Shown here: positions 26,308-33,913 of the stretch, piece after piece | Layout of the letters: every line of letters starts with the position of its first letter | Position numbering within the stretch: the stretch's first letter is position 1 | Origin: Caldifarciminota bacterium | GTDB lineage: Bacteria; Hydrothermota; Hydrothermia; Hydrothermales; JAJRUZ01 | Reading direction: 5' to 3' | DNA length: 34,386 bases | Assembly (NCBI GenBank): GCA_024277525.1 | Contig: JAJRUZ010000027.1 | Span: forward strand, 1-34,386 | The notes under the pieces: generated by a model | What the model was told of the DNA's origin: nothing | Databases searched by the model: none | What the model saw: only the letters and a program-made list of their open reading frames with translations | Position numbers and translations under genes: made by a program

Positions 26308-27274
26308 ATTTAACAAAATGGAAGATTATCTTATTGAGTTTCCTGAAAATTTAGTTTATTATAAAAATTTAAAAAAGGATAAGTTGCCTGAATTCGAAGA
26401 GATCAATTTCATAGGAATGGGAGGTTCGGGGATAGCTCCTAAGATTTTATCTCCTTTTCTTAAAGTGAAACATGGATTTATATCCGATTATTCTTATGTT
26501 GATTTTATTGATGATAAAGCCCTTAATTTTTTAATAAGTTATTCCGGCAATACAGAGGAAACTCTCAGCTTTGTTGATAAGTTGAAAAATAAAAAAATAA
26601 TCGGAATTTCTTCAGGAGGAAAATTAAGAGAATTTTTTGAAAAAGAAAATTTAATTTTTTACGAATTGCCGAAAGGCTATCCTCCCAGATGTGCCTTAGG
26701 ATACATGTTTTCTCTTTTGAGTTTTGTTTTAGAGGACTATATTAGCTTTAAAATAAATGATCTTGATAAAATTAAGGAATTTTTAAAAACTTTCAAGGAA
26801 AAGTTTTCTTCCATTGATGGACCTGCAATGGAAATGGCTCAGAAATTTTACAAAAGACCTGTTTTAATCTATACCGCCTACCCGTATCTTTACTGTGCAC
26901 TAAGAATAAAAACACAATTAAATGAAAATTCAAAACATTTTGTACATTTAGATTTTATACCGGAAATGAATCATAATGAAATAGAAGGGATAAACAAGCC
27001 CTGTGAAATTATAGAAAAATCTTGGGTTTTATTTATTAAAGGTAAATTTCTATATAAAAAAAATCAAAAAAGAATCGAAGAAACAATTAAGATCATTGAA
27101 GATGAAGTTATGGGAGTTTCTGTTTTTGAACCTTTGGGTGAAAATTTACTTGAAGAAATGTTTTACACAATATATTTTTTTGATTGGGTATCTATACATT
27201 TAGCAAAATTGAATAAAGTGAATCCTTTTGAAATAAAAAGAATAAGTACTTTAAAGGAGGCTTTAAAGGGTTGA
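26300..27274 (+). CDS. Bifunctional phosphoglucose/phosphomannose isomerase
   Basis: This 324-residue protein carries the motifs of the archaeal-type PGI/PMI family: GMGGSG at 39-44, SYSGNTEET at 80-88, PPRCALGYM at about 128-136, LRIKTQLNENSK at 201-212 with probable catalytic E209, and PEMNHNE at 221-227 with H225. It interconverts fructose-6-phosphate with glucose- and mannose-6-phosphate, feeding both glycolysis and sugar nucleotide synthesis. The ATG lies 8 bases inside the end of valS, and the stop overlaps the next start (TTGA), so valS, this gene and the nucleotidyltransferase probably form one transcript. Confidence 0.9.
   Translation: MYKFNKMEDYLIEFPENLVYYKNLKKDKLPEFEEINFIGMGGSGIAPKILSPFLKVKHGFISDYSYVDFIDDKALNFLISYSGNTEETLSFVDKLKNKKIIGISSGGKLREFFEKENLIFYELPKGYPPRCALGYMFSLLSFVLEDYISFKINDLDKIKEFLKTFKEKFSSIDGPAMEMAQKFYKRPVLIYTAYPYLYCALRIKTQLNENSKHFVHLDFIPEMNHNEIEGINKPCEIIEKSWVLFIKGKFLYKKNQKRIEETIKIIEDEVMGVSVFEPLGENLLEEMFYTIYFFDWVSIHLAKLNKVNPFEIKRISTLKEALKG
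27254..27260 (+). promoter_or_regulatory. Shine-Dalgarno site for the nucleotidyltransferase TTG start
   Basis: AAGGAGG ends 10 bases before the TTG at 27271. It is the clearest Shine-Dalgarno sequence in the window. It supports the TTG start, which overlaps the upstream TGA. It also shows that the ribosomes do use such sites for some internal genes. Confidence 0.6.
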
Positions 27275-28250
27275 ATGCAATTATTCCCATAGCAGGTAAG
27301 GGAACAAGGACATATCCATTATCATTTGCAACTCCGAAACCTCTATTAAGGATTAAAGGTAAGCCCATATTATATTATGTCCTTGATGTTTTGAAAGATT
27401 TTGATGTAAAAGAAATCATATATGTAATATCAAAAAATATGGAAGAAAGTTGGAATGAGATAAAAAATCTCTCGGGAATTGAGAGTGTATATGTATTACA
27501 AGAAGAGGCAAAAGGTTTGGGTGATGCAGTATTAAAAGCAAAAAAATATTGAAAGATGGACCAACTGTAATAGTGCTCGGAGATTCAATCTTAAAGGTGG
27601 ATATGAAAAACTTTGATAGAACAAAAAATTATCTCGGAGTATATAAGGTTGAGAATCCTCAAAGATTCGGTATAGTTGAAATAAGTGAAGGCAGAATTAT
27701 AAATGTTGAAGAAAAACCGGAAAGACCTAAAACAAATCTTGCAATATGTGGTATTTATTATATAAGAAACATCAAAAAACTTTTTAATGCTCTTGAAAAC
27801 ATTGAAAGAAGAGGTAAAAGAACAAAAGGAGAATTTCAACTTACGGATGCTCTTTTTATCCTTATTAAAGAAAAAGAAAAATTTTATCCTTTAAAAGTAA
27901 AAAAATGGTATGATACAGGGACACTTGAAGAGATTTTGAATACACATAAAATATTTTTGGGCAGGAAAAGTAAAATAAAAAAGACAGTAAAAATGGAGAA
28001 TTCAAGAATAATTCATCCGGTATGGATAGACAGCAACGTCCATCTTAAAGGTTGTAAAATAGGACCGTTTGTTTCAATTGAAAGAAATTCAATAATTATA
28101 AATTCAATAATCAAAAATTCAATAATTTATAAAAATTCAGTAATAGAAGGAGTGGAAATAAAAAAAGGAATAATCGGTGATTGCTCTGTTATTAAAGGAG
28201 GGAATTTTAAGGAAATTTTTATAACAAATAATACAAAAATCATCTCATAA
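27271..28250 (+). CDS. Sugar-1-phosphate nucleotidyltransferase with beta-helix tail; -1 frame change at 7-A tract
   Basis: Two overlapping frames (27271-27552 and 27549-28250) together make one complete protein of about 326 residues. Frame one has IPIAGKGTRTYPLSFATPKPLL in outline (G9-x-G11-T-R13, K23) and ends KAKKY then TGA. Frame two begins LKDGPTVIVLGDS, the metal-binding strand of the same domain. The C-terminus (about 230-326) is a hexapeptide beta helix. This is the layout of RmlA-long/GalU-like or GlmU-like sugar nucleotidyltransferases; the sugar and nucleotide are not determined. The frames join without loss or gain by a -1 step on A-AAA-AAA (27540-27546), giving KAKKILKDGP. It is coupled to the PGI/PMI gene, which suggests a hexose-1-phosphate substrate. 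Confidence 0.82.
27540..27546 (+). other. Slippery heptamer A-AAA-AAA at the frame junction
   Basis: The seven A residues lie in zero frame as GCA-AAA-AAA-TAT-TGA, the exact phase needed for tandem -1 slippage. The zero-frame stop is one codon downstream. No strong stimulatory hairpin is visible after it; upstream, AAAGG lies some 30 bases away. A missing A in the sequence would look identical. Confidence 0.55.
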
Positions 28251-28258
28251 TATGCCTT

Positions 28259-29509
28259 TTATTTCTTTTTATCATATTGTCTTAATAACTCTAACAACGT
28301 TTCCGCATTTTTATCTTCTATTTCTTTAATATTTAAGTTTTTAAGTAAAGAAATTACGCTATCTTCTATTTTCCTTTCTTCATAATATTTTTCTTTCAAG
28401 GTAAACCTTATATACTTCCATATCTTTAAAAGATTAAACCACATGAAAAATTTTTTGTAAAAACTTTCCCTTTTTTTTGTTTTATGTTTTATTTCTTTTA
28501 TTTTATTCTCAATTTTTTCCTTTATTAAAAATTTTCTTAAAGGCAAAGGCAATCTTTTTAAAAAATACATTGTATTATCAGGTACTTCACGAAGTGTATT
28601 CATAAACTCTTTTATATCTTCAAAAGGTTCAAACGGAACGGTGATGTAAAAAGGATTCTTATTTTCTATAAAGTCTTTCAATGCTTTTCCTGTTCCGAAT
28701 GGAACCCTTTCCGAAATTCTTATGCCAGGATAAACGCATGTTTCCTGTATCTCTGTATAATTCACAAAAGGAAGTATTTTTTGTACAAAGTAAAAATCTT
28801 CTCCTGCTTTTCTTTTTGCCTTTATTCCGCCGAATTTTGCGTAAGTTTTTGCATTGAATACCATACATGAACCTATGGTGTATGAGACAAAAGGGTAGCC
28901 CGTCCATTGTAATGAATTTTTATAATATCTTAAAAACAATTCATAATATATAATTGCCTTTTTCAATTTCTCCTCTCTGATATTTTCATAAGGGTGTTCA
29001 AAATAGAGATGTGCAAAGTCTATATTTTTTTCTTTAAATTTTTTCATAATTACCTCAACATAGTTTTCCTTCACCACACAGTCCGCATCAAGTGAAGCAA
29101 TTATTCCGTTCTCCTTTCTCAGGGAGTTAAATCTATAAATTGCTTCATCAAATCCTATTTTCCTTGCAAGTCCCACACCGAATTTTTTCGGATTTAAATT
29201 CTTTACATAAATAATATACCATTTAATTTCGGGTTGATCTTTCTTCTTCTTCCATTCTTTCAGAAATTTATAAACTTTTTCATTTTTTAAACTGATTTCT
29301 TCTTTTATATTCTTCGGTTCATTTATAATAAATATTATTTCAACAGAACCCCCGGGAATATCACATTTTTCTAAGGATTTACATAATTTTGATATATTTT
29401 CTATCTCTTCATTAAAACAGGGAATCACAATTATAAATTCAAGATTTTCAAAAGTTTTTTCTTTTATAAAAGGCTTAAATAAAGAGAATCTTTTAAGGTA
29501 AAAATCCAT
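28259..29509 (-). CDS. Family 2 (GT-A) glycosyltransferase
   Basis: This 416-residue protein has a GT-A domain at about 22-300, with FIIVIPCFNEE at 25-35, the GLARKIGFDEA helix near 113-123 and the metal-binding DADC at 141-144. The later GEDFYFVQKILPF resembles the ED acceptor-activating motif. The C-terminal 110 residues are lysine-rich and helical, with no membrane segment. Donor and acceptor are unknown. Its ATG overlaps the stop of the upstream MGDG-synthase-like gene (TAATG), so the two enzymes probably act in one pathway. The 3' end lies 8 bases from the converging nucleotidyltransferase gene. Confidence 0.8.
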   Translation of the reverse strand: MDFYLKRFSLFKPFIKEKTFENLEFIIVIPCFNEEIENISKLCKSLEKCDIPGGSVEIIFIINEPKNIKEEISLKNEKVYKFLKEWKKKKDQPEIKWYIIYVKNLNPKKFGVGLARKIGFDEAIYRFNSLRKENGIIASLDADCVVKENYVEVIMKKFKEKNIDFAHLYFEHPYENIREEKLKKAIIYYELFLRYYKNSLQWTGYPFVSYTIGSCMVFNAKTYAKFGGIKAKRKAGEDFYFVQKILPFVNYTEIQETCVYPGIRISERVPFGTGKALKDFIENKNPFYITVPFEPFEDIKEFMNTLREVPDNTMYFLKRLPLPLRKFLIKEKIENKIKEIKHKTKKRESFYKKFFMWFNLLKIWKYIRFTLKEKYYEERKIEDSVISLLKNLNIKEIEDKNAETLLELLRQYDKKK

Positions 29510-30555
29510 TAAATTATGAGTTCTTTCAAAAACTTTTTTTGACTTTCAAAGTAATTTTTCAATTTTTCTTTAAATGAAAAATCAATCTCTCCATTAATAA
29601 TTTTTTTAATTGTATCCTTCAAATTACTCAGATTATAAACCACAATCCCGGAGTCTGCCTGTTCAATAAATTTTGCATTCCCTTCTTCCTGACCGGGTAG
29701 AGGCTCTATTGCAACAATCGGCCTTTCCAGAAAATTGCACTCTGCAACCGTGCTTCCTCCAGGTTTTGTAATTACACATATTGATTCTGAGATTAATTCA
29801 TATATTCTGTCCGTAAATCCGATTATTTTTATGTGATCCAATTTTTTTCTTTTTTTAATATTCAAAAGTCCATTTTTCAATTTTTCATTTGTTCCGCATA
29901 CGTAAATTTGATTTATCTTAATATCCGAGATTAATTCAAATATTTTTTTAATCGGACCCGCTCCCCTTCCACCGCCCATTATAAGTATGTATTTTTTTTC
30001 AGAACTTTTTATCCTCCAGAATCCCTTTCTTACAGGATAACCCAGTATTTTAAATCCGTCTCTTATTCCGAATTTATTTTTTATTTCATTAAAAGTGATT
30101 TGTGAAGGGATCCATAATATATCAAATCCTTCACAAATCCAAGCCTTATGAACTTCTCCGAAGTCCGTCATAACAGAAATCACTCTGAGTTTTTTTGTCC
30201 CTTTCAAGTCCTTTAAAACAGGAATATAAAACGGATGTGTGCAAAATACAATTTGTGGGTTTATTTCATCTATTATTTTTTTTACCGAGGAATACATAAG
30301 GAAATTTTGAATTTTTAAAAATTTTTCATATTTGGAACCATCGGAGAAATAATAGAGGAATTTCCATATTTTCGGGTGTTTTGACAGAAATTCGTAAATT
30401 TTGTGTGCTTTCGAATAAGGAAAATAAGAGTTTTTTAAAGCATCATACATAAAGGGTTTTTCATTTAAATATTCCTCAATTAAATCGGATAAAGAAATTC
30501 CTGCGATCCTGTGACCCGCACCGGGAGAGGCAATGAGAATTAAAATTTTCCTCAA
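29509..30555 (-). CDS. GT28 glycosyltransferase of the MGDG synthase / diacylglycerol glucosyltransferase type
   Basis: This 348-residue GT-B protein has an N-terminal SPGAGHR loop (10-16), VMTDFGEVHKAW at 128-139 (the MGDG-synthase-type acceptor region), ILIMGGGRGAG at 190-200, and the UDP-sugar-binding KPGGSTVAE (264-272) with PGQEEGNA (287-294). Homologues transfer glucose or galactose from UDP-sugar to diacylglycerol at the inner face of the cytoplasmic membrane; MurG is a more distant relative. The start is the TTG at 30555, which puts the glycine loop at the normal distance from the N-terminus. A TAAAAT lies 6 bases upstream. An overlapping short frame begins at 30682, so a longer transcript is also possible. 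Confidence 0.85.
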   Translation of the reverse strand: MRKILILIASPGAGHRIAGISLSDLIEEYLNEKPFMYDALKNSYFPYSKAHKIYEFLSKHPKIWKFLYYFSDGSKYEKFLKIQNFLMYSSVKKIIDEINPQIVFCTHPFYIPVLKDLKGTKKLRVISVMTDFGEVHKAWICEGFDILWIPSQITFNEIKNKFGIRDGFKILGYPVRKGFWRIKSSEKKYILIMGGGRGAGPIKKIFELISDIKINQIYVCGTNEKLKNGLLNIKKRKKLDHIKIIGFTDRIYELISESICVITKPGGSTVAECNFLERPIVAIEPLPGQEEGNAKFIEQADSGIVVYNLSNLKDTIKKIINGEIDFSFKEKLKNYFESQKKFLKELII

Positions 30556-30682
30556 GATTCAATTTTATTAAGAAAATAAAATAACTTTCAAATGCCTTTT
30601 TATAGACCGCCTGATATTCAAGTATTTTCAGAGGTTTGTGGAGAATCTTATTGAGAGACAATGAGATTTTATCTATTGACAT
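30476..30682 (-). CDS. Possible small protein overlapping the start of the GT28 gene
   Basis: This is a 68-codon frame. Its first 42 residues (MSIDKISLSLNKILHKPLKI onward) look like an amphipathic helical protein. The last 26 fall inside the GT28 gene in another frame and look non-biological, with CLSRCGSQDRR. A promoter (TTGAAG, 16-base spacer, TAAAAT, 7 bases) precedes its ATG. It may be a real small gene, a leader peptide controlling the glycosyltransferase, or chance. No family is recognised. Confidence 0.25.
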   Translation of the reverse strand: MSIDKISLSLNKILHKPLKILEYQAVYKKAFESYFIFLIKLNLEENFNSHCLSRCGSQDRRNFFIRFN

Positions 30683-30717
30683 TTTAAAAATTTTAGTGTA
30701 TTATAATTTACCTTCAA
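30683..30717 (-). promoter_or_regulatory. Promoter upstream of the small frame and GT28 operon
   Basis: Minus strand: TTGAAG at 30717-30712, 16-base spacer, TAAAAT at 30695-30690, then 7 bases to the ATG at 30682. A TATAAT at 30705-30700 is an alternative. If used, the GT28 mRNA carries about 120 bases before its TTG. Confidence 0.4.
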
Positions 30718-30721
30718 TTTT

Positions 30722-30780
30722 GGGGAGAGGGTTTTATCCGTCCCCCGGGTCCTTCTTATCCCTCTCCCCTTTATTTTTTT
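30722..30780 (+). terminator. GC-rich stem-loop followed by a T-run, upstream of fabH
   Basis: GGGGAGAGGG at 30722-30731 pairs perfectly with CCCTCTCCCC at 30760-30769 (10 bp, 28-base loop containing CCCGGG). TTTATTTTTTT follows. On the plus strand this is a textbook intrinsic terminator, yet no annotated plus-strand gene ends here; the flanking genes diverge. It may end antisense or small RNA transcription, or insulate the two promoters. Confidence 0.6.
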
Positions 30781-30793
30781 ATTAAATTTTTCA

Positions 30794-30808
30794 TATAATA
30801 ATTTCCTT
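30794..30808 (+). promoter_or_regulatory. -10 box and leaderless start for fabH
   Basis: TATAAT at 30794-30799, then 9 bases to the fabH ATG. The expected -35 position falls in the T-run of the preceding stem-loop and has no clear hexamer. Confidence 0.45.
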
Positions 30809-31786
30809 ATGCCGACCAAAATACTTTCAGTTTCTCATTATGCGCCCGAAAACAAATTGACCAATTTTGACCTTGAAAAAATAGTGGAAACATCGGATGA
30901 ATGGATAACAGAAAGAACGGGAATAAAGGAAAGAAGAATTGCTGAACCGGGAATTGCTACGAGTGATCTTGCAAAGGAGGCGAGTTTAAGAGCTTTAAAG
31001 AAAGCAGGAGTAAAGCCGGAGGAGATTGACGGAATTATGGTTGCAACTGCTACTCCTGATACTTTTGTGGTATCAACTGCCTGTACCTTGCAAACAAAAA
31101 TCGGAGCAAAAAAGGCATTTGCATTTGATCTGTGGGCTGCTTGCCCGGGTTTTATCTATGGACTTAAACTTGCAAAAGGGCTTATTAACGGAGAAAATAT
31201 AAGATATATCCTCCTTGTCGGGGCAGAGACCCTTTCCAGGTTCCTTGACTGGGAAGACAGGACCACATGTGTTTTATTCGGAGACGGAGCAGGTGCATTT
31301 GTGATAGGAAACAAAAGTGAGGAAGAAGGTATCATTGATGTTTACTTAGGGGCGGATGGTTCCTTGAAGGACCTTCTTATTATGCCGGGAGGAGGGTCTT
31401 TGAAACCCTGTTCTTATGAGATAATTGAAAAAAGGGAATGTTATATTAAAATGAAGGGAAGGGAAGTGTTTAAAAACGCGGTCCTAAAGATGCAGGAGGC
31501 GGTTGATATTATTCTTGAAAGAAACAACATAAAGCCGGAGCAAATTGATTATTTTATACCTCACCAAGCTAACATAAGAATAATTGAGGCGTTAAGGGAA
31601 AGATTGAAAATGCCGAAAGAAAAAGTCTATGTGAATATTGATAGGTACGGGAACACTTCTTCTGCTTCAATCCCTATTGCTCTCTCCGAAATGGATGAAA
31701 AGGGTCTTTTAAAAAAGGGAACCCTTTTGCTACTTGCAGCTTTCGGTGCAGGTTTTACATGGGGTTCTGCAATTATAAGATGGTGA
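30809..31786 (+). CDS. fabH: Beta-ketoacyl-ACP synthase III
   Basis: This 325-residue protein has the C-H-N triad: C112 in LWAACPGF, H252 in PHQANIRII and N282 in YGNTSSASIP. The N-terminal TSDEWITERTGIKERR and the GDGAGAFV segment are typical. FabH condenses acetyl-CoA with malonyl-ACP to start fatty acid synthesis in the cytoplasm. Length matches the family. It overlaps fabD by 7 bases in what looks like a fatty acid operon, although fabG, acpP and plsX are not beside it. Confidence 0.97.
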   Translation: MPTKILSVSHYAPENKLTNFDLEKIVETSDEWITERTGIKERRIAEPGIATSDLAKEASLRALKKAGVKPEEIDGIMVATATPDTFVVSTACTLQTKIGAKKAFAFDLWAACPGFIYGLKLAKGLINGENIRYILLVGAETLSRFLDWEDRTTCVLFGDGAGAFVIGNKSEEEGIIDVYLGADGSLKDLLIMPGGGSLKPCSYEIIEKRECYIKMKGREVFKNAVLKMQEAVDIILERNNIKPEQIDYFIPHQANIRIIEALRERLKMPKEKVYVNIDRYGNTSSASIPIALSEMDEKGLLKKGTLLLLAAFGAGFTWGSAIIRW

Positions 31787-32679
31787 AAGCTTTATTCTTC
31801 ACAGGGCAAGGTTCCCAATTTGTAGGAATGGGAAAAGAAATTTACGAGAAAAATTCGCTATTTAGGAAAACGATTGATAGAGCAGAGGAAATTCTTGAAA
31901 TTCCTTTAAAAAAACTTATGTTTGAAGGTCCTGAATTTGAGTTGACTCTGACAAAAAATGCTCAGCCTGCAATACTTGCGATCTCTGTGGGAAAATTCGA
32001 AGTTTATAAGTCTGAACATGGAATAGAAGAAATAAAATATGCTCTCGGACATTCACTCGGAGAGTTCGGAGCCCTTTACGCAGCCGAAGTTATTGATTTT
32101 GAGAATGTTTTTAAACTTGTGAAAAAAAGGGGAGAGTTAATGCATAAAGCAGGAGAGAAACATAAAGGCACCATGGGAGTGGCACTCGGGATGAGTGAAG
32201 AAGAAGTCAAAGAAATTTTAAATAAAATAGGTGATACAAGACTTGTTCTTGCGAACTACAATGCACCGGGGCAATACATTGTTTCAGGACCGGTTGAAAG
32301 TGTTGATAAGTTTATTGAAATTTCAAAAAAGATGGGTTATAGGAAATCTATAAAATTAAAAGTCTCGGCAGCTTTTCATTCTCCCTTGATGAAAGAGGCA
32401 GCAGAGGAATTTTCAAAATATGTGGAAGAAATAGAATTCAAAAAGCCGATATTTAAAATCATACAGAATGTAACAGGCAAGGCTCACGAGGATCCAAAGG
32501 AAATAAAAGAAAATATTAAAAAACAAATTCTTTCTCCCGTAAAGTTTATGGATCAAATTAAATTTTTAAAAGAGAATGGGGTTGAAGAAGGAATTGAATT
32601 CGGTCCTAAGGGAATTTTAAAAGGACTTGTATCAAGAATAGATAAAGATTTCAATTTAGAATTTTTTGATGCCGGCTGA
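31780..32679 (+). CDS. fabD: Malonyl-CoA:ACP transacylase
   Basis: From the ATG at 31780 the protein has 299 residues. Active-site features are GQGSQ at 9-13, GHSLGE with nucleophile S92, R118 and H200 in AFHSPLM; NAPGQYIVSG lies at 161-170. It loads malonyl groups onto acyl carrier protein, supplying FabH. The start lies just before the fabH stop (ATGGTGA); a GTG at 31783 is equally placed. The frame open from 31759 lies inside fabH and is not the real N-terminus. The C-terminus overlaps the next gene. Confidence 0.96.
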   Translation: MVKALFFTGQGSQFVGMGKEIYEKNSLFRKTIDRAEEILEIPLKKLMFEGPEFELTLTKNAQPAILAISVGKFEVYKSEHGIEEIKYALGHSLGEFGALYAAEVIDFENVFKLVKKRGELMHKAGEKHKGTMGVALGMSEEEVKEILNKIGDTRLVLANYNAPGQYIVSGPVESVDKFIEISKKMGYRKSIKLKVSAAFHSPLMKEAAEEFSKYVEEIEFKKPIFKIIQNVTGKAHEDPKEIKENIKKQILSPVKFMDQIKFLKENGVEEGIEFGPKGILKGLVSRIDKDFNLEFFDAG

Positions 32680-33823
32680 TTTTATTTTATTAATTTCAAT
32701 ATTTCTCCTATTCTCATTTCTTTCATCCGGATTTGAAACAGCTTTTGTATCCTTAGACATAGATAAAATATTTCTTGCGTCATCCAAATTTACACGAAAA
32801 GTTTTTCTCAAAAAACCGAGAGAAATTTTGAATACAATTTTACTTCTGAACAATCTTTTTAATGCTGCTATTGCAATCTTCATTACGGGTTATTTCACGG
32901 TAAAGGATGGTTTTTTAAGGGCAATAGTAACAGGTACCATTATTTCTTTCATCCTTATAATTCTCATGGGTGAAATTCTACCGAAAATACTTGCAAGTAA
33001 ATATCCTTTTGTATTTATGAGATTAGGGCATATATTCATTTATTTTTTTTATAGAATCTCTTATCCTCTTATTTATTTAATTACAAGAATTTATGATAAA
33101 ATTTTTAAGAGTGAATATTCTTCAAAAAGGGATGAACTCTTGTGGTTAATTTTCATGAAAGAAAGGAGAGGAATTATAAATCCGGAAATAGGGAGGACCC
33201 TTAAGTCCTCATTATATTTCAGTGAAAAGGAAGTGGTCGAAGTCTTAAAGCCCAGGACCGAACTTTTTGCAATTAATTTAAATTCTGGTATAAATGAGAT
33301 AAAGCAAAGAGTGAAAGATAAAGAGTTTAATAAAATTCCTGTATATAAAGACGACCTTGATAACATAAAAGGTTATGTATATAAAAAGGATATTATGGAA
33401 AGTCAAAATCTTGATGAATTAAAAAATAGAATAAAAAAAATTCTTTTTTTTCCGGAGAATTCTAAACTTGAGCATGCTTTAAAAAGGATGATTGAAGAGA
33501 AAATATATATTTCAATTGTTGTTGATGAATATGGGGGAACACAGGGCTTTTTCACACTTGAAGACGTTGCAAATGAGATTATAGGAGAGTTGCCCGAAAG
33601 AGCAGAGGCAGTGATTGTAGATGGAGTGACGAGGATAGATGATTTAAAGGAAATTTATGGAATTTCCTTCCCTCCCGGTCCTTATGAGACAATTGCCGGT
33701 TTTTTAATTGAGTTAAAGGGAGATTTTCCTTATGAAGGAGAAGTAATAGAATATGGGGGGTATAAATTTCAAGTCATATCAAGGGACAGAAAAAGGATAA
33801 AGAGGGTAAAAATTTTTAGATAA
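32669..33823 (+). CDS. DUF21/CBS/CorC_HlyC-domain membrane protein (hemolysin C / CNNM-like)
   Basis: This 384-residue protein has an N-terminal DUF21 domain with about four membrane segments (about 1-140, including LLNNLFNAAIAIF and MGEILPK). A pair of CBS domains follows (about 190-305, PRTELFAINLNSG and ISIVVDEYGGTQGFFTLEDV). The C-terminal CorC_HlyC transporter-associated domain (about 315-384) contains the FPYEGEVIEYGGYKFQV segment. Relatives (CorB/CorC, CNNM) are Mg2+ transport or resistance proteins; the hemolysin label is historical. The ATG lies 11 bases inside fabD (a TTG at 32666 adds one residue), so it is coupled to the fatty acid genes. Confidence 0.88.
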   Translation: MPADFILLISIFLLFSFLSSGFETAFVSLDIDKIFLASSKFTRKVFLKKPREILNTILLLNNLFNAAIAIFITGYFTVKDGFLRAIVTGTIISFILIILMGEILPKILASKYPFVFMRLGHIFIYFFYRISYPLIYLITRIYDKIFKSEYSSKRDELLWLIFMKERRGIINPEIGRTLKSSLYFSEKEVVEVLKPRTELFAINLNSGINEIKQRVKDKEFNKIPVYKDDLDNIKGYVYKKDIMESQNLDELKNRIKKILFFPENSKLEHALKRMIEEKIYISIVVDEYGGTQGFFTLEDVANEIIGELPERAEAVIVDGVTRIDDLKEIYGISFPPGPYETIAGFLIELKGDFPYEGEVIEYGGYKFQVISRDRKRIKRVKIFR

Positions 33824-33913
33824 TACCGGGTTTATTTTTCAAAAAATTTTTCGGTTCAGACTCAGTGAGAGTAATTTGGGTCGCATAAAAATTATAAACA
33901 TAACAAACACAAA

